Numbered from the stretch's first letter, positions 44,101-55,618 are shown. The stretch is 64,000 bases of DNA from Rhipidocladum racemiflorum (GCA_036346355.1 CM070576.1:17343558-17407557); one strand, 5' to 3'. A program made the numbers and translations. The notes: generated by a model not told the origin, from the letters alone.

Positions 44101-47100
44101 CTGAATTTTGTTTTATTTTATTTTTTCAGGCATCGCCGCTGTCGGCTTCGCCGTGGTCGTCCCCGACCACCACCGGCGTGAGCACCACCTTCTCCACCCT
44201 GGCCACACCTTCTCCACCCTTTCCCCGGCCGTGCGCCACCCCCTCCCATCGCCGACGCCGTCTGCAGCCCGAGCGCCGTCGCGCGCGCCTCCGATCATAA
44301 CTTTGGCGAGTGTTTCCCAATGATCCGCTGGTCCGATCGTCCTACAAATGAACCCCAGAATACTCTCATCATTCCCCACACAACCCAATTGGAATTTCTC
44401 CAATCCAACCTACGGATCTCCCTGTAGAAGCCGTTCTGTTCGAACTTTCGGAGAGCTCTCCCGGTCACACCCGACCTCCGTTCGGCTTAAAATTTTTATT
44501 GCAGGTCCCTCTCAGTGTCCTCTACCTCCAGTAAAATCAGATTTTCAATTTGATTGCCAAAGCTCCGTCGGCAGCCATTTCTTCCCCAAGTTCGGCGGGA
44601 GGTTCGAAACACTCGTTCTCTTTCGTCGTAACTCCGAATCTCTCCGTTCAAATTTATAAATTCATCTAAAATCAAGACCTTTCTGCCAGTCTAAATTTTA
44701 TAATTTTTAGATTTTATTTTATTTATTTATTTGGTTGTATCGTTTTGCGCGTAGCGGAAGAGTTCGTTGGGGCCGTTGACCCCGCCGCCGACCTGCAAGA
44801 CTTCGATGCCCTCGCTACGACTGTAGGCAAGTCCCTTGACGCATTTCGATCCCATATTTGCAAATGTTTTACAATGTTTTATAACGTGCATCGCTATCTT
44901 TATAACTGTACGTCAAATATAAAATGTTAGTTATACCGAATTGCTATCATCTCCTTGATTATTGCTATCCATGCTTACTTGTAACCTTAGGACACTTTGT
45001 TATGTCATGCCTAAGTTATATTGTGACATTTGATGATTAGAACGATAGTTATGCTTAGTGCAAAATTGATTAAAAAGACCTACGGGTGGGATTATATCAA
45101 AGATATGACTTAAAGTGTGATTTGAGGATTATAGCAAAGTATTTGCCACTGTTTTTACAAAATAAAAATAAAGTGAAACATGATTTGGACTTGGGCGGAT
45201 TGGAATGTCAGGCGGGTGCAGATAGAGCACTAGTTTTATCGTGCAAGCACCGTCCCAAGTCAATTAAGGACCGACGCTTATGACTGTTCTCATTCTAAGC
45301 ATTACCGTACAACCACATGTCTATAATGGGTACGACCTGGCTGAATAATTTGTAGAAACCTAACTTAGAATCACCAGATGGTGGAATGTGGGTGCTAGAT
45401 GGAGGCAAGTCGTACTTCCCACACGGCGCAAGAGGGGGCTTCTGTACTGGGCAGATGGAACCCTAACAGCGGTGAAACCTCAGCGGGTGGGTCGGGTTAG
45501 GCGTATACATTGTAAAGGCCTTGTCATGATATCTCTGCCGGCACACCTAAGGAAGTGTGCTAATAGCTTTGCATCAAGAGAATATCATGTCTTGTGGGTA
45601 AAGTTGTGCACCTCTACAGAGTTAAAACTATTCGAATAGTCGTGCCTACGGTCAAGGGCAAAGCGAAGAATGCTTTCATACTGGTAGACTTTGGTTTTGG
45701 TTTGAAAATAAATACGGTTTTGTTTTGGGATTCGGGAGTGGTTAGAACTCTCAGATGTTTTGTTGGCAGATTGAGCCAACCAGGTAGATGGAACCTGTTT
45801 TGATCATGACGGATAGAGTCATGAATTGGATTACTATAATCTTTTAAAATGTAGCGGATAGAGCCTTTATACTGGTGATGGTGGATAGAACCTTCACTAG
45901 ACTATTAAATACTTCAATTGCTAAAATAATTGTTAAAATGTGCTGTATGAAAATTATTACTAAGTATGGTTTGATGAAACTTAGCTTTATGAAAAGAACC
46001 ACAATAAGCCTTCCTTGGAAAGCCCTACATATGCACACTTTCCCAGACTTGCTGAGTACTTTTGTACTCAAATGCTACAGAAATGTTGTCCTTAGAAAAC
46101 TACCAGGATGCAATTGAAGATGAAGAGTTCTATGCCGAGGAGTTTGATGAAGGTCGCCAATATGACTGAGCGCGCGCTCCTAGTCGTCGCCTGTGGAGTT
46201 TTATGGGTTTTATCTCTTGTTGCTTTTATTTCCGCTGTCGTGAACTCTGGTCATGTGACCGAGTGATGTAATAATAGCCATGTGGCTGATCTTTATGTTT
46301 ATTATAATATTTCGTTCTGTTCAATACTGATTCATCACTGTCTGACTGTGTGTACTAGCTACTGAACTGGGACTAGTACAGAAATATACAGGAGATTTCG
46401 GATAGCCAATCCGGGGTCTCACATCAATCCTTTGAACTAGGTCAAACATGCAACCACATGACTGGAATGGGACGGTCCTAGTTGAGTAAGTTACTAATAA
46501 CTTGCATGTGGTACCTCGTGGTGTCAACTACACCTTTTGTGTAGCTTGAAGGGGGAGCGTACCAGGGCTACGGAATGGTACCCGTCCAACGGTATGTCGG
46601 TCCCATACTTCGCCTCCACTAAGGGAAGGGATGGTGTATGGCAAAAACCGGAGAGGTTCACTTGTATAGCTTGTGGTTTCTGAAAGGCTTTGTTACGATC
46701 ACTCGCCTTTGTGTTGTTTGACTGTATCTTGTGGGTAAAGTGCATAACCTCTGCAGAGTATAAAAATCTATTCGAATAGCCGAGTCCGCGGCACTAGACA
46801 CTACTCGGGGATTACAGTGAAGGGTTAGACTTTCATGAAAACAACTTGGACCTGAAAAGTGTAGTTGGGTTTATTGATATGACGTTGAAGGAAATGTGGA
46901 TTAGTAAAGGGAAAGTGTTTACTTAACTCTTGGAAAAGTTATTGATATTATATTTGCTTTCACCGCTTTTGAATCTACTTATGCTACTTGTTAAATGTTG
47001 TTTTACCGCAAATGAACCATGAACCATTCCTTTGTACTAACCCATGCATGTAGAATATTAGTTTGCATTCTGCATGACTTGCTGAGTACCAAGTACTCAC

Positions 47101-47180
47101 CCCTTGCAACTACAACATCAGTTGAAGAAGAAGCTATACCTGCTTTGGAGGAGGAGCTCCAAGAAGATCTGGCTAACTAG
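41152..47180 (+). CDS. Candidate three-exon small protein inside the LTR of gypsy element B
   Basis: Predicted exons: 41152-41248, 42303-42383 and 47122-47180; the second intron now also contains the nested solo LTR. Exon 2 is again 81 nt, follows CGAGTAG and ends GAAG|GCAAGT. Exon 3 follows ACATCAG and ends TAG after EEEAIPALEEELQEDL. All junctions are phase 1, as in element A. The product would be about 79 residues with an acidic C-terminal half. Exon 1 (ATG in FCRRAAQIRDP) is weak: its ATG is lost in the 3' LTR copy. In the 3' LTR exon 3 is intact (62085-62143) but exon 2 has a small deletion that breaks the frame. No known family. Confidence 0.4.
43839..46169 (+). CDS. Candidate spliced small protein inside the solo LTR
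   Basis: The best-supported parts are exon 2 (44755-44826, 72 nt, after GCGCGTAG, ending GTAG|GCAAGT) and exon 3 (46096-46169, after TCCTTAG, ending TGA). Both are in the same phase as in elements A and B and both are acidic (EEFVGAVDPAADLQDFDAL, then IEDEEFYAEEFDEG). A phase-compatible first exon could start at the ATG at 43839 and end near 44070 (CTACACG|GTGCTC), but other choices exist. Since this LTR is diverged from the others, the open frames in exons 2 and 3 suggest past selection. Unknown function. Confidence 0.35.
46054..46069 (+). promoter_or_regulatory. Conserved LTR hairpin, solo LTR
   Basis: GAGTAC-TTTT-GTACTC, 26 bp before the predicted exon 3. Same stem as in elements A and B with a different loop. 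Confidence 0.7.
47084..47098 (+). promoter_or_regulatory. Conserved LTR hairpin, element B 5' LTR
   Basis: GAGTAC-CAA-GTACTC followed by ACCCC, 23 bp before the predicted exon 3. The 3' LTR copy is at 62047-62061. Confidence 0.7.
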
Positions 47181-47467
47181 GGAGCGAGCCCAGTCAGTTG
47201 CCTATGGTATACTGGATGGCGCCACGTTGGTGCTTTTATTCCGCTGCAGTTTATTTCCTCTAATAAGTTTTCGCCCTGCATGGCGTATCTTTGTAACTTG
47301 ACCATAAGGTCGAGCAACCAGTTTGGTATTTTAAATACAGTACTTGTTGTTTCGTTAAGTATGATTGTGATATTTACCGATGTTGAGACTGTGTGCATTA
47401 GCGTGATCCTAGACTAGTGCTGAATACACATAGGGTCCGGATTTGCAAATTTGGGTCCCGACATAGG

Positions 47468-47480
47468 TGGTATCAGAGCC
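47468..47480 (+). promoter_or_regulatory. Primer binding site of gypsy element B
   Basis: TGGTATCAGAGCC just after the 5' LTR end. Confidence 0.9.
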
Positions 47481-47676
47481 ATAGTGACGGTAGGACTACC
47501 CTTAGTTAGAATGGTCATAGTGAGGATAAAACCTATTTTCTGAAGTTAAAACTTGACAAGATGATGAATGAAATCTCGCCTTATCCTCTTCTCTCTTTTC
47601 ATACCCCTTGCTGAATTCTTTTTGTCTCCACTTTGGTTTTAAAATGTTTCGTTCTCACGTGAGTATCTTTTGGCAG

Positions 47677-48400
47677 ATGAAGATAATCAACAACTACGCC
47701 GAGCGTGAGGAAGGCTACGCTAATGAGTTATGGCGTATGCTACAGGTACTTGGAGATTTTGAGAGGCCGCTTTACCAAGGGACCACCGTAGTGCAGGCTG
47801 GATTGGTCAAGGCATGGGATGTCAAGATCACCGTGTATGCTCGCGAGAAGACAAAGTTCAGCCACCCATGCTACTTCACCGCCAAGAGGTCCACCTTCCA
47901 GATGGGGATCCAGGAGGTGTCGTGCCATCGCTCGCACGTACTCAAGACAGTTTGAGGGCACAGTATTTCGCCGCCACCCACGTCGAGATAACAGGGTTGA
48001 GCGGGAGCCGATAGAGGATGAGGATGTCACCGTCACATGTTTGGCAAGGTTCGTCGTCACGCAGGAGGATGCACTCGATGATACGGTGCAGGAGCTGCAG
48101 AAGACCCGTGAGGAGGTCAAGAAAGAGAAGAGAAGTCTGCAGGAGGTTCGAGAGTATATGTCTCATCTTCTGCGAAGGATTGATGAGCTAGAGATGGCAT
48201 TTTATGGATAGGGGCTGGAGCCAGTACTGGAGCTCCACGAGCCAGATCTCGAGGAGCCGCTGCCAGAGCCACAGCCCGCACCAGAGCCCGAGGAGGATGC
48301 CGTTTCTTTGACTACAGTTGTTGTGGGGCATGGCAATTGCTTTGCACCTCTGCTGCCGCACCCGCCACGTGGAGGCAGTGGAGGTTGGCTCGAGGAGTGA
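47677..48400 (+). pseudogene. Extra ORF between primer site and gag, element B
   Basis: The frame starts at ATG 47677 (MKIINNYAEREEGYANELW) and continues in one frame to about 47920. After a one-base shift it continues in the frame with EDVTVTCLARFVVTQEDALDD, VQELQKTREEVKKEKRSLQE (a likely coiled coil) and LLRRIDELEMAFYG. A TAG at 48209-48211 is followed in the same frame by a Pro/Glu-rich tail (EPLPEPQPAPEPEED), ending at a TGA at 48398-48400. About 240 codons in all. Grass gypsy elements often have an additional ORF of unknown role ahead of gag, and this looks like one. It is absent from element A. No domain recognised. Confidence 0.55.
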
Positions 48401-48686
48401 GCGTTCAGATTAGTGGTTGAGACTCCATCGAGTCGCGTCTAAGAATAAAGAGTCACCCTTAGAGGCGTTAGGCTCAAGTGTGTTAGTTCGATTGGGATTT
48501 TCATTGCTTGCTGAGTGTGCAGTATGTGTTGCAAGGCCCTTAGGCATTGTAAGCAACCATACCAAGTTATTTTTGAATAAATAATAAAGTTGGGTTTTGA
48601 GTTACACCTTCCACCCCGCATAAGTTTCTCTACTACTTGTCTATTCTTATTTCTCTCTCGTCTCTAAACCTTGGAGTAATCGGCAG

Positions 48687-49700
48687 ATGGTGAACACAAG
48701 CGGAAACAACGGAGGCAACAGCAGTGGCCACCGCGCAGCCGGGAACCCGGAAGATGGTAATCAGGCACCCCAACCAGCACCACCAGTTGACATGCAAAAA
48801 TTTTGAGCTTTCTTGGTAGCACAAACTCAACTTATGCATGCCATGATGCAGCAGATGCAGTAGGTTACTGCTCAAGCTGCTGCTAACCAAGCCAACTAAG
48901 ACAATCAAGGGCAGCGTCAGAATTCAAGGTTGTCCGAGTTTATGAGGACTCATCCGCCCACTTTCTCTGGGAACGCCAATCCGTTGGAGGCGGATGATTG
49001 GCTAAGCTCTATAGAAAGAAAGCTACACATCACCCAGTGCGTGGGAAATGAGAGGGTGCTTTACGCCTCTCATCAACTAGAAGGAACTGCAGCAGAATGG
49101 TGGGAGAATTACTGCGCTACACAGGAGAACCCATAGGAGATCACCTGGGAGGAGTTCACTCCTGCATCTCGTCAGTATCATGTGCTGGAGGGAATAATGG
49201 ACCTCAAGAAGGAGGAATTCAGAGCTCTAAAGCAAGGCAGCCAGTCAGTGGCTGACTACTTGAATAAGTTTACTCAGCTAGCCCGCTACGCACCTGAAGA
49301 CGTAGAAACAGACAAGGCCAGGCAGTCTCACTTCTTAAAGGGACTAAATTCTGAACTTCAGGTGGGACTGATTACCCACACCTTTCCTGACTTCCAAGAG
49401 CTTGTGAACAAGGCGCTCATCCTGGAGGACAAGCGCAAGGAACTGGATGACAACCGGAAGCGTAGGATGGCACAACAGGGAGCACGCCATGGAGGGCAAT
49501 GCCTGAGAGTTGCACCAAATCAATTCTTTAGATTCCAGCCGCAGAATGCTGCAAGAACATCGTCGCCAGCACCAAGACCTACCAACCAGAACTACCAGAC
49601 ATCAGCTCCAGCCAGGAACGACGCTACCAGCAATCAGTAGGGCGCAGTAAGACGCTGTTATACATGCAATGAACTAGGGCACTTCTCCAACAATTGCCCC
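48687..49700 (+). pseudogene. Gypsy gag, element B
   Basis: One frame from ATG 48687 (MVNTSGNNGGNSSG) runs to the zinc knuckle, interrupted by stops at 48804 (TGA), 48861 (TAG), 48897 (TAA), 49134 (TAG) and 49638 (TAG). Between them the retrotransposon gag domain is clear: FMRTHPPTFSGNANPLEADD, QLEGTAAEWWENY, EFRALKQGSQSVADYLNKF. After the last stop comes a CCHC zinc knuckle (CYTCNELGHFSNNCPK). The frame itself is not shifted over 1 kb; only stops have accumulated, and most can be explained by one C-to-T or G-to-A change. Gag forms the particle in which the RNA is packaged. This copy is dead. Confidence 0.85.
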
Positions 49701-51747
49701 AAGAAAACAACAGGAGTGACCCCAGTTCGCTTCAATTTGGGATCCACGCCAGCAAGAGCACCTGCACCAGGAACAAACCGTGGAACTGCACAGCCCGAAG
49801 GCACAACCCAGACAGTGGTGAGAGGTTGCATCAACCATGTCACTGCAGAGGCACTGCAGAATGCTACAGACGTCGTGCTGGGTAAGTTACTTGTCAACTC
49901 AGTACCCGCAACAGTTTTGTTTGACTCTGGAGCTTCGTATTCGTTTGTTTCTCGAGATTTTGTTGCTAGAAATGATTTGGGATTTGTGGATCTTAAAGGC
50001 ATGCTTATAGTTCAAACCCCTGGGTCAGAACTCCGATCTCAAGTAGGATGTTCTGGGTGAGAATATTAATAAAAGGGGTAGAATTCCTAGCAAACCTCAT
50101 AATATTGGGAACCCAGACTCTAGATGTTATCTTGGGAATGGACTGGTTGACCAAGCACAAGGCCGTGTTAGACTGTGGACGAAGAGTCATATCAGTTGAG
50201 AGCCCTTGTGGAAGAAAAGTGGAGTTTCACGCGACCGCCGTTCGTGATGGGCAGTTAATGGTCATTAGCGTGGAGCAGTTAGCATTGAAGTTGTTCCAGT
50301 AGTGAATGAGTACCCAGATGTTTTTCCTGAAGATTTACTGGGTATGCCGCTAGATGGAGATATAGAGTTTGTAATCGAGTTAGTACCTGGTACAACACCT
50401 ATAGAAAAGAGACCTTATCGGATGTCAACCGAGGAGCTAGTAGAGATGAAGAAGCAGCTCGAGGAGCTGATGGAAAAAGGATTCATCAGACCTAGTTCGT
50501 CACCATGGGGAGCGCCAGTTATGTTCATCAAGAAGAAGGACGGGAGTTTCAGGATGTGCATAGACTATCGTGCACTCAATGAAGTCACTGTGAAGAACAA
50601 GTATCTGCTACCCAGGATCGACGACTTGTTTGATTAACTAAGAGGAGCCGGAGTTTTCTGCAAGATTGATCTTAGATCGGGTTATCATCAGCTGAAGATC
50701 CGGTCAGAAGATATTCCAAAGACCGCATTATCATCAAGATATGGACATTATGAGTTTACAGTTATGTCCTTTGGTCTGACAAATGCGCCAGCATATTTTA
50801 TGAATCTGATGAACAATGTTTTCATAGAATATTTGGACAAGTTTGTTGTCGTGTTCATAGATGATATTTTGGTCTACTCCAAAACCAAAGAAGAGCACAC
50901 AGAACACGTGAGGCTAGTTTTGGAGAAGCTGAGAGAACAACAACTATTCGCCAAGTTCAGTAAATGTGATTTTTGGAAGGACAAGGTGGAGTTCCTTGGA
51001 CATGTAATGACCGCTACAGGAGTTGCTGTTGACCCAAGCAAAGTGGAAGATGTGTTACATTGGGAGCAGCCAAAGACAGTGACCTAGATTCGTATCTTTC
51101 TTAGAATGGCAGGTTATTACTGCTGCTTTATAGAGGGATTTTCGACGATTGCGAGACCTCTGACACAATTGCTGAAGAAAGAAAAGAAGTTTACATGGAC
51201 GCCTGAATGTGAGAAAGGTTTTCAAGAGCTGAAGAAGCAGTTGACGTCAACACCGGTGTTAGTTTTACTGGATGTGAACCAGAGTTTTGATATTTATTGT
51301 GATGCATCGCTTCAGGGACTTGGATGCGTGTTGATGCAGAATAGAAAGGTCATGGCGTATGCGTCAATGCAGTTCAGGCCGCATGAGGAGAATTACCCGA
51401 CACATGACCTGGAATTAGCTGCCGTGGTGCACGCTTTGAAGATATGGCCTCATTACCTGATTGGAAATAGATGTGAAGTGTATACTGACCACAAGAGTCT
51501 TAAATACATTTTCACCCAATAAGACCTGAACATGAGACAAAGGAGGTGGCTGGAGCTAATCAAGGATTACAACATCGGAATCCACTATCATCCCGAAAAG
51601 GCCAATGTGGAAGCTGATGCTTTGAGCCGGAAAAGCCACATTGTCAATTTGTTGATGGATGAAAGTTAAGTCGAGTTATGAAAGGAATTTCAGAAGATGC
51701 AGATTGAGGTGGTACCGGAAGGATTTTTAGCTGCTTTAGAAGTGAAG
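49701..51747 (+). pseudogene. Gypsy pol part 1: protease, reverse transcriptase, RNase H (element B)
   Basis: The protease active site DSGAS appears in the frame 49716-50060 (VLFDSGASYSFVSRDF). A frameshift near 50050 leads to ILGMDWLTKHKAVLDCGRR (50048-50302), and another at 50300 leads to the reverse transcriptase. This has EYPDVFPEDLLG, FRMCIDYRALN, YHQLKI and the catalytic FIDDILVYS, with stops at about 50635 and 51085. RNase H follows (FDIYCDASLQG, HDLELAAVVHALKIW, YTDHKSLKYIF), with further stops at 51520 and 51667. The part ends at VKPT where the copia element is inserted (51748). Continuation is at 57502. Confidence 0.9.
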
Positions 51748-51752
51748 CCTAC

Positions 51753-52690
51753 TATAGGATCGATATACACGAATATAGCAATCAAAGGGGGATGAATGAT
51801 TGTGCGGAAGCTAAAACTAAATTTTCAATCTACTAAAAGATCACCCCAAATCTGAACCAAAAAGTTACTTCGTATCCGACAAAAATAGATTGATAGACGT
51901 TCAGTAAAATGCAAATTTCTGGAGATCCAACCGTCGAATCGATCTGAAATTTGTACACAAGGAAATAAATTCCAATACGAATCAAACCCTAAAAGAATCA
52001 GCTCTATCGGACTTATGGATCAAAAGTTATGAACCTCGCAAGCTTGCGGTGGCAGAATATGACGAGAATTGATCTAACCAAAACTTCAAGATTAAACAAG
52101 ATCTTCAAAAGATTAATCAACTAAACTTTGAGGAACTCTATATTGAAGCAACTAACAACTCAGGGCAAGCAAGTAGTTTCAACTCCAATCTAGTAGGCCA
52201 ATTTAATCTTTTAAAAACGATAAACTGCATGTGGTATGCTTGAAGCATACTTCTTTTATTTTCTCGGAGTGGCATGCTTGAAGCATACATCTTGTCTTTT
52301 AGGGAATGGCATGCTTGAAGCATACATCTTATCTTTTTAGGGGAAAGCATGTCTGAAGCACACAACTTGAGGCCTTTGCTTTTAACAACCCCTTTTTTAT
52401 TGACTCCCTTTTCTTTTCCTTTTTCTCTGATTGTAAACATGCAAAGAGATTAAAAGGCCTTTTGAAAGAGTAAAGCTAAAAACACACTTGCTCCATTGCC
52501 CAAATTTGTCAAGAAAATTCAATATCAAGCCAAGAAGAGTAAGATATCACAGAGTATTTAGCTATAGGCAGTCAGACTAAGGAATTCCGCAATGTCATTT
52601 TTAGTTCAAGCGGAACAATTTAGATTATCACATATGAGCTCAATTACATAATATATAAAGAAATATGATAAAGCAAGCTCATTAAGTAAA
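51753..52690 (-). repeat. 3' LTR of copia element 2
   Basis: Starts TATAGGATCGATATACACG (TG changed to TA). It matches the other LTR up to about 52142 and then differs. The differing part holds about four copies of the palindromic unit ATGCTTGAAGCAT (52235-52360). The right edge near 52690 is set only by a purine-rich stretch (minus strand TTTTGAGAGGGA). Confidence 0.65.
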
Positions 52691-52884
52691 AAAAACTTGG
52701 CAGGGAAAATCCCTCTCAAAATAAACCCATTGGATGAACAATCCCAAGTTCTCCCCGAATAAAAGCAAAACGAGAAGAAGAGAAAGGTTTTGTGAAAATG
52801 TCTGCCAATTGGTGTTCAATATCCACATGGTGAAACACAATATTTCCTTTTTCTACATGATCTCTAAGAAAGTGAAATCTAATG

Positions 52885-53337
52885 TCAATATGCCCAAGAA
52901 AGAGAATTACTCAAGAAGTGGCATGAACCAGATGTACTTTTTCTATCAATTCTACATACTCCAAAATCAGTATCAGAGAAAGCTCTTAAACTAATGCATG
53001 AGGAAGCAGAAAGCCAAATGCCAAAATCTTGAGTACCATGGAGATACCTGAAAATTCGCTTGATGGTTTGTTGATGTGAAGCACGTGGGGAAGCTTGAAA
53101 ACGAGCACACAACAAATTGTATATCCGGCCTTCAGCATTCTCAACATCATCATCGTCATCGTCTTCATGAACAAAGATGATCCCCCTGAACATATGAATA
53201 TGTATCCTCACTATACCTTTTGCCACAACAGAAGTGGAAGAAGCATCTCCAAAAGTAACACTTTCAGCACGAGATGCACGTGTGAAGGAGAACCAAAACT
53301 TATCACCGAACATGTGGTGTGAGCATCCAGAATCCAC
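52885..53337 (-). pseudogene. Copia element 2: protease start fused to RNase H
   Basis: A single open frame of 150 codons begins with the protease motif MDSGCSHHMFG, passes through SVTFGDASS and an unusual acidic linker (VHEDDDDDDVENAEG), and continues with the end of reverse transcriptase and RNase H: ARFQASPRASH, FRYLHGTQDFGIW, IDRKSTSGSCHF. Everything between, including integrase and the YVDD motif, is gone, yet the reading frame is kept across the junctions. The linker resembles sequence of element 1 near 4150 (acidic, from the region between integrase and reverse transcriptase), so the deletion may have occurred in two steps. Confidence 0.75.
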
Positions 53338-53574
53338 TAGCCATATGTTCTCCTTCCTCGCATGAGAAGCCTACATAGAAGCAAAAAATGTCGAGGCCTC
53401 GGTACTGGGGTTAGAAATAAGATGTTTAGGAATCTAGTATTGAGACACACGATGCACCAAACTAGGCACAACACGAGTATTCATATGCACAAAATCAGAT
53501 TTGCCCTTTCTCGTGTTTCTAGCAACCAAAGGTGTTTGCTTCACCCTAGGCACATAATGAGAAATGAAATGTGC

Positions 53575-55566
53575 CTATTTGAAATTAGACCTAGCCTTGT
53601 TCCTTTCTGTCTTCTGTTGTTTGGCTAGCCTAAAGCAAAAATCTACTAGATGTACATCTCTACCACAATGAGTGCAAGTATACTTAACATTATGTTTGGC
53701 TTTAACAGTAGAAGCACATTCTGCATTCATCATAGTAGAAGAAAGAAAACCAGCAGATTTAAAAGCAATCTTTTTAGGCTCATTAAGAATCTCAATTTTG
53801 TCATTGCAAGGAGCATGAACAACAGTGCGAGGTTTAGTTTCAAATGAAGCATGAAGATCAAAACCTAAACCTTTTTTATTTGACCTAACCTTTGATTTAT
53901 CCAAAATCATGTTCAAATTTTTCTTGCCATTAGTGAACCGTTCCAAAGAATTTTGCAAGTAATCAACTTTCTTAGCAAGAGTTAAACAATTATTGCAAGG
54001 AACATCCACTTTTTCGTTTTGCTTGCGACAAGTTGAGAATGAAAGAACCTCATGTGTAAGCAAAGCATCTGTCATTTGAGAAACCTTAGCATTTTCATCA
54101 TTCAACTTCAATTCTAGTATGGAGCATTTAGAACATGGAGCTGTATCATGCAAATCAATGGTAGAACAACTAGCATGTTTAACAGATTTATCATTTTTCT
54201 TATTTTGATGTAGCAAGGAAGCTTGTTCTTTCCTAAGCAAGGTGAGCTCATTGTAAATTAGGTCACATGATTTGCAAGCATCATCATCAAGAATCAAAGT
54301 TTTAAGTCTAGCAATTTCAGCATTCAATGATTCAGCAATAAAATCATGTTTCTTAATTTTCTTGTCACGTTTGTCAAGCAATTTACCAAGTCGAGCAACA
54401 GCAATAGCTAATTCATCATAAGAAGGATCTACCTCATTGAAGTCACTGTCATGGTCATCCTCGGTGAAGCTATCCTTGCTGCTTGCCATGAGACACAACC
54501 CCATCAAATCATGCTTCCTTGGAGTTGCATCGTCTTCGCTGCTTTTCGAATCCACATCGCTCAAATTGACTTGTTCAAGAGCGGAAAGAACTCGGTGGAC
54601 CACTTTGCGGTTGATGAAGCTCTTCTTCTTTCTATCACTTGAAGAGAACTTCTTCTTCTCCTTTCTTCTGTCATTGTCTTTTTCCTCCCTTAGTGCTTTA
54701 CCTACAAGCTTAGGACAATTTGTGCGAATGTGGTTGAGGTCACCACACTCATAGCATCTTGGAGGGCCACCACCTCTCTTCCTCATTCTCATATTCTGCA
54801 AAGCTTTGTTAAAGCGAGAAGAGAGTAGTGCCAAGTCTTCTTCGGGAAATTCTTCAATCTGTTCATCGGTTAGTGAAGACAAGGAAGACAAAGCAAAACT
54901 AGAAGAAGAATTTGCATTCGACATGTTAGAGTTAGAGATCAAAGCAATTGATTTAAAGTTACCCTTCCTGGCAAGAACATCTAATTCATGAGTCTTCAGC
55001 TTAGAATAAAGAACATCTAATGTAAGTGTACTCATGATAGTTGATTCTCTAATGGATGTAGCCTTCATCTCCCAAATTGACATGTCTAATGCACCAAGCA
55101 ATTGGCTAGCATTAGCAGCAGCATCAAAGCTAACTCCAACAGCATGAAGATTACTTAGAATTTTGTTGAAGCGTGCAATGAAGTCATCTAGCGACTCACC
55201 GGGTTTCATCCCAAATCGCATGTAATCCTTTTTGTAAATATATTGGCGAACCTCTTTGACAGTGTTAGAACCCTCATGGTAATCACAAAGAGATTTCCAT
55301 ACCTCATATACGGTTCGAAGATGAACCACTCGATCAAAGTCGCTGTGTCCCAAGCCTTGGATGATCAAGTTGCGCGCCATGCTGTTTGCTTCAACATGTG
55401 CGCGATTGGCGTCGTTGACATTGTCATTTGCAGGGACTTCGTATGGCTTGTAGACCTTCTCCCAAATTATGAACACCTACGCCTGGATGAATGCCTCCAT
55501 CTTGGCCTTCCAAAACTGAAAATCAACACCATCGAACACATACGGTTTTGTCAAATAACGATCCAT
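53575..55566 (-). CDS. Copia gag of element 2, nearly intact
   Basis: The ATG at 55566 gives MDRYLTKPYVFDGVDFQFW. One TAG at 55479-55477 follows FIQA (CAG to TAG), after which 633 codons are open to 53575. Domains: capsid-like UBN2 region (YEVWKSLCDYHEGSNT, MKPGESLDDFIARFNKI), a CCHC zinc knuckle (CYECGDLNHIRTNC) at about residue 240 of the open part, a basic stretch, and a long coiled-coil region (SLNAEIARLKTL, ELTLLRKEQASLLHQNKK). A second Cys/His pair follows near the end (CTHCGRDVHLVDFC). The size and coiled coil fit Sirevirus gag. Continuation towards protease is stopped at 53575, again by a TAG. It is much better kept than the gag of element 1. Confidence 0.85.
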
Positions 55567-55604
55567 TAATCTAATCACCGGTTAAGATAGATTAGAAAAA
55601 CCTT

Positions 55605-55616
55605 GCTCTGATACCA
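55605..55616 (-). promoter_or_regulatory. Primer binding site of copia element 2
   Basis: The minus strand reads TGGTATCAGAGC, two bases from the LTR edge at 55619. Confidence 0.9.
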
Positions 55617-55618
55617 CT

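Larger units (their letters stand above)
42899..46423 (+). mobile_element. Solo LTR of a third Del/Tekay-like family
   Basis: It begins TGTAACATCCCCAATTTTCG and ends GGGGTCTCACA. It interrupts the 5' LTR of element B precisely: the host sequence resumes ...CAATCCTTTGAACTAGG. The 5-bp flanks are GCAAT (42894-42898) and TCAAT (46424-46428), a target duplication with one change. There is no primer site, polypurine tract or coding region inside, so it is a solo LTR left by recombination between two LTRs. It shares the hairpin and exon-like segments with elements A and B but little else. GC-rich ORFs at 43800-44660 have no recognisable domain. Confidence 0.85.
40441..47463 (+). repeat. 5' LTR of gypsy element B (interrupted by a solo LTR)
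   Basis: Starts TGCAACACCCCAATTTTTG and ends GGTCCCGACA. Without the nested 3525 bp and its duplication it is about 3.5 kb. It matches the 3' LTR from 58971 closely, with scattered substitutions and small indels. Confidence 0.9.

Noticed and set aside
43839..44660. Host gene in the GC-rich part of the solo LTR
   Set aside because: Precise LTR ends and a target duplication put it inside an LTR; the ORFs show no known domain. Only the spliced small-ORF model is kept, at low confidence.
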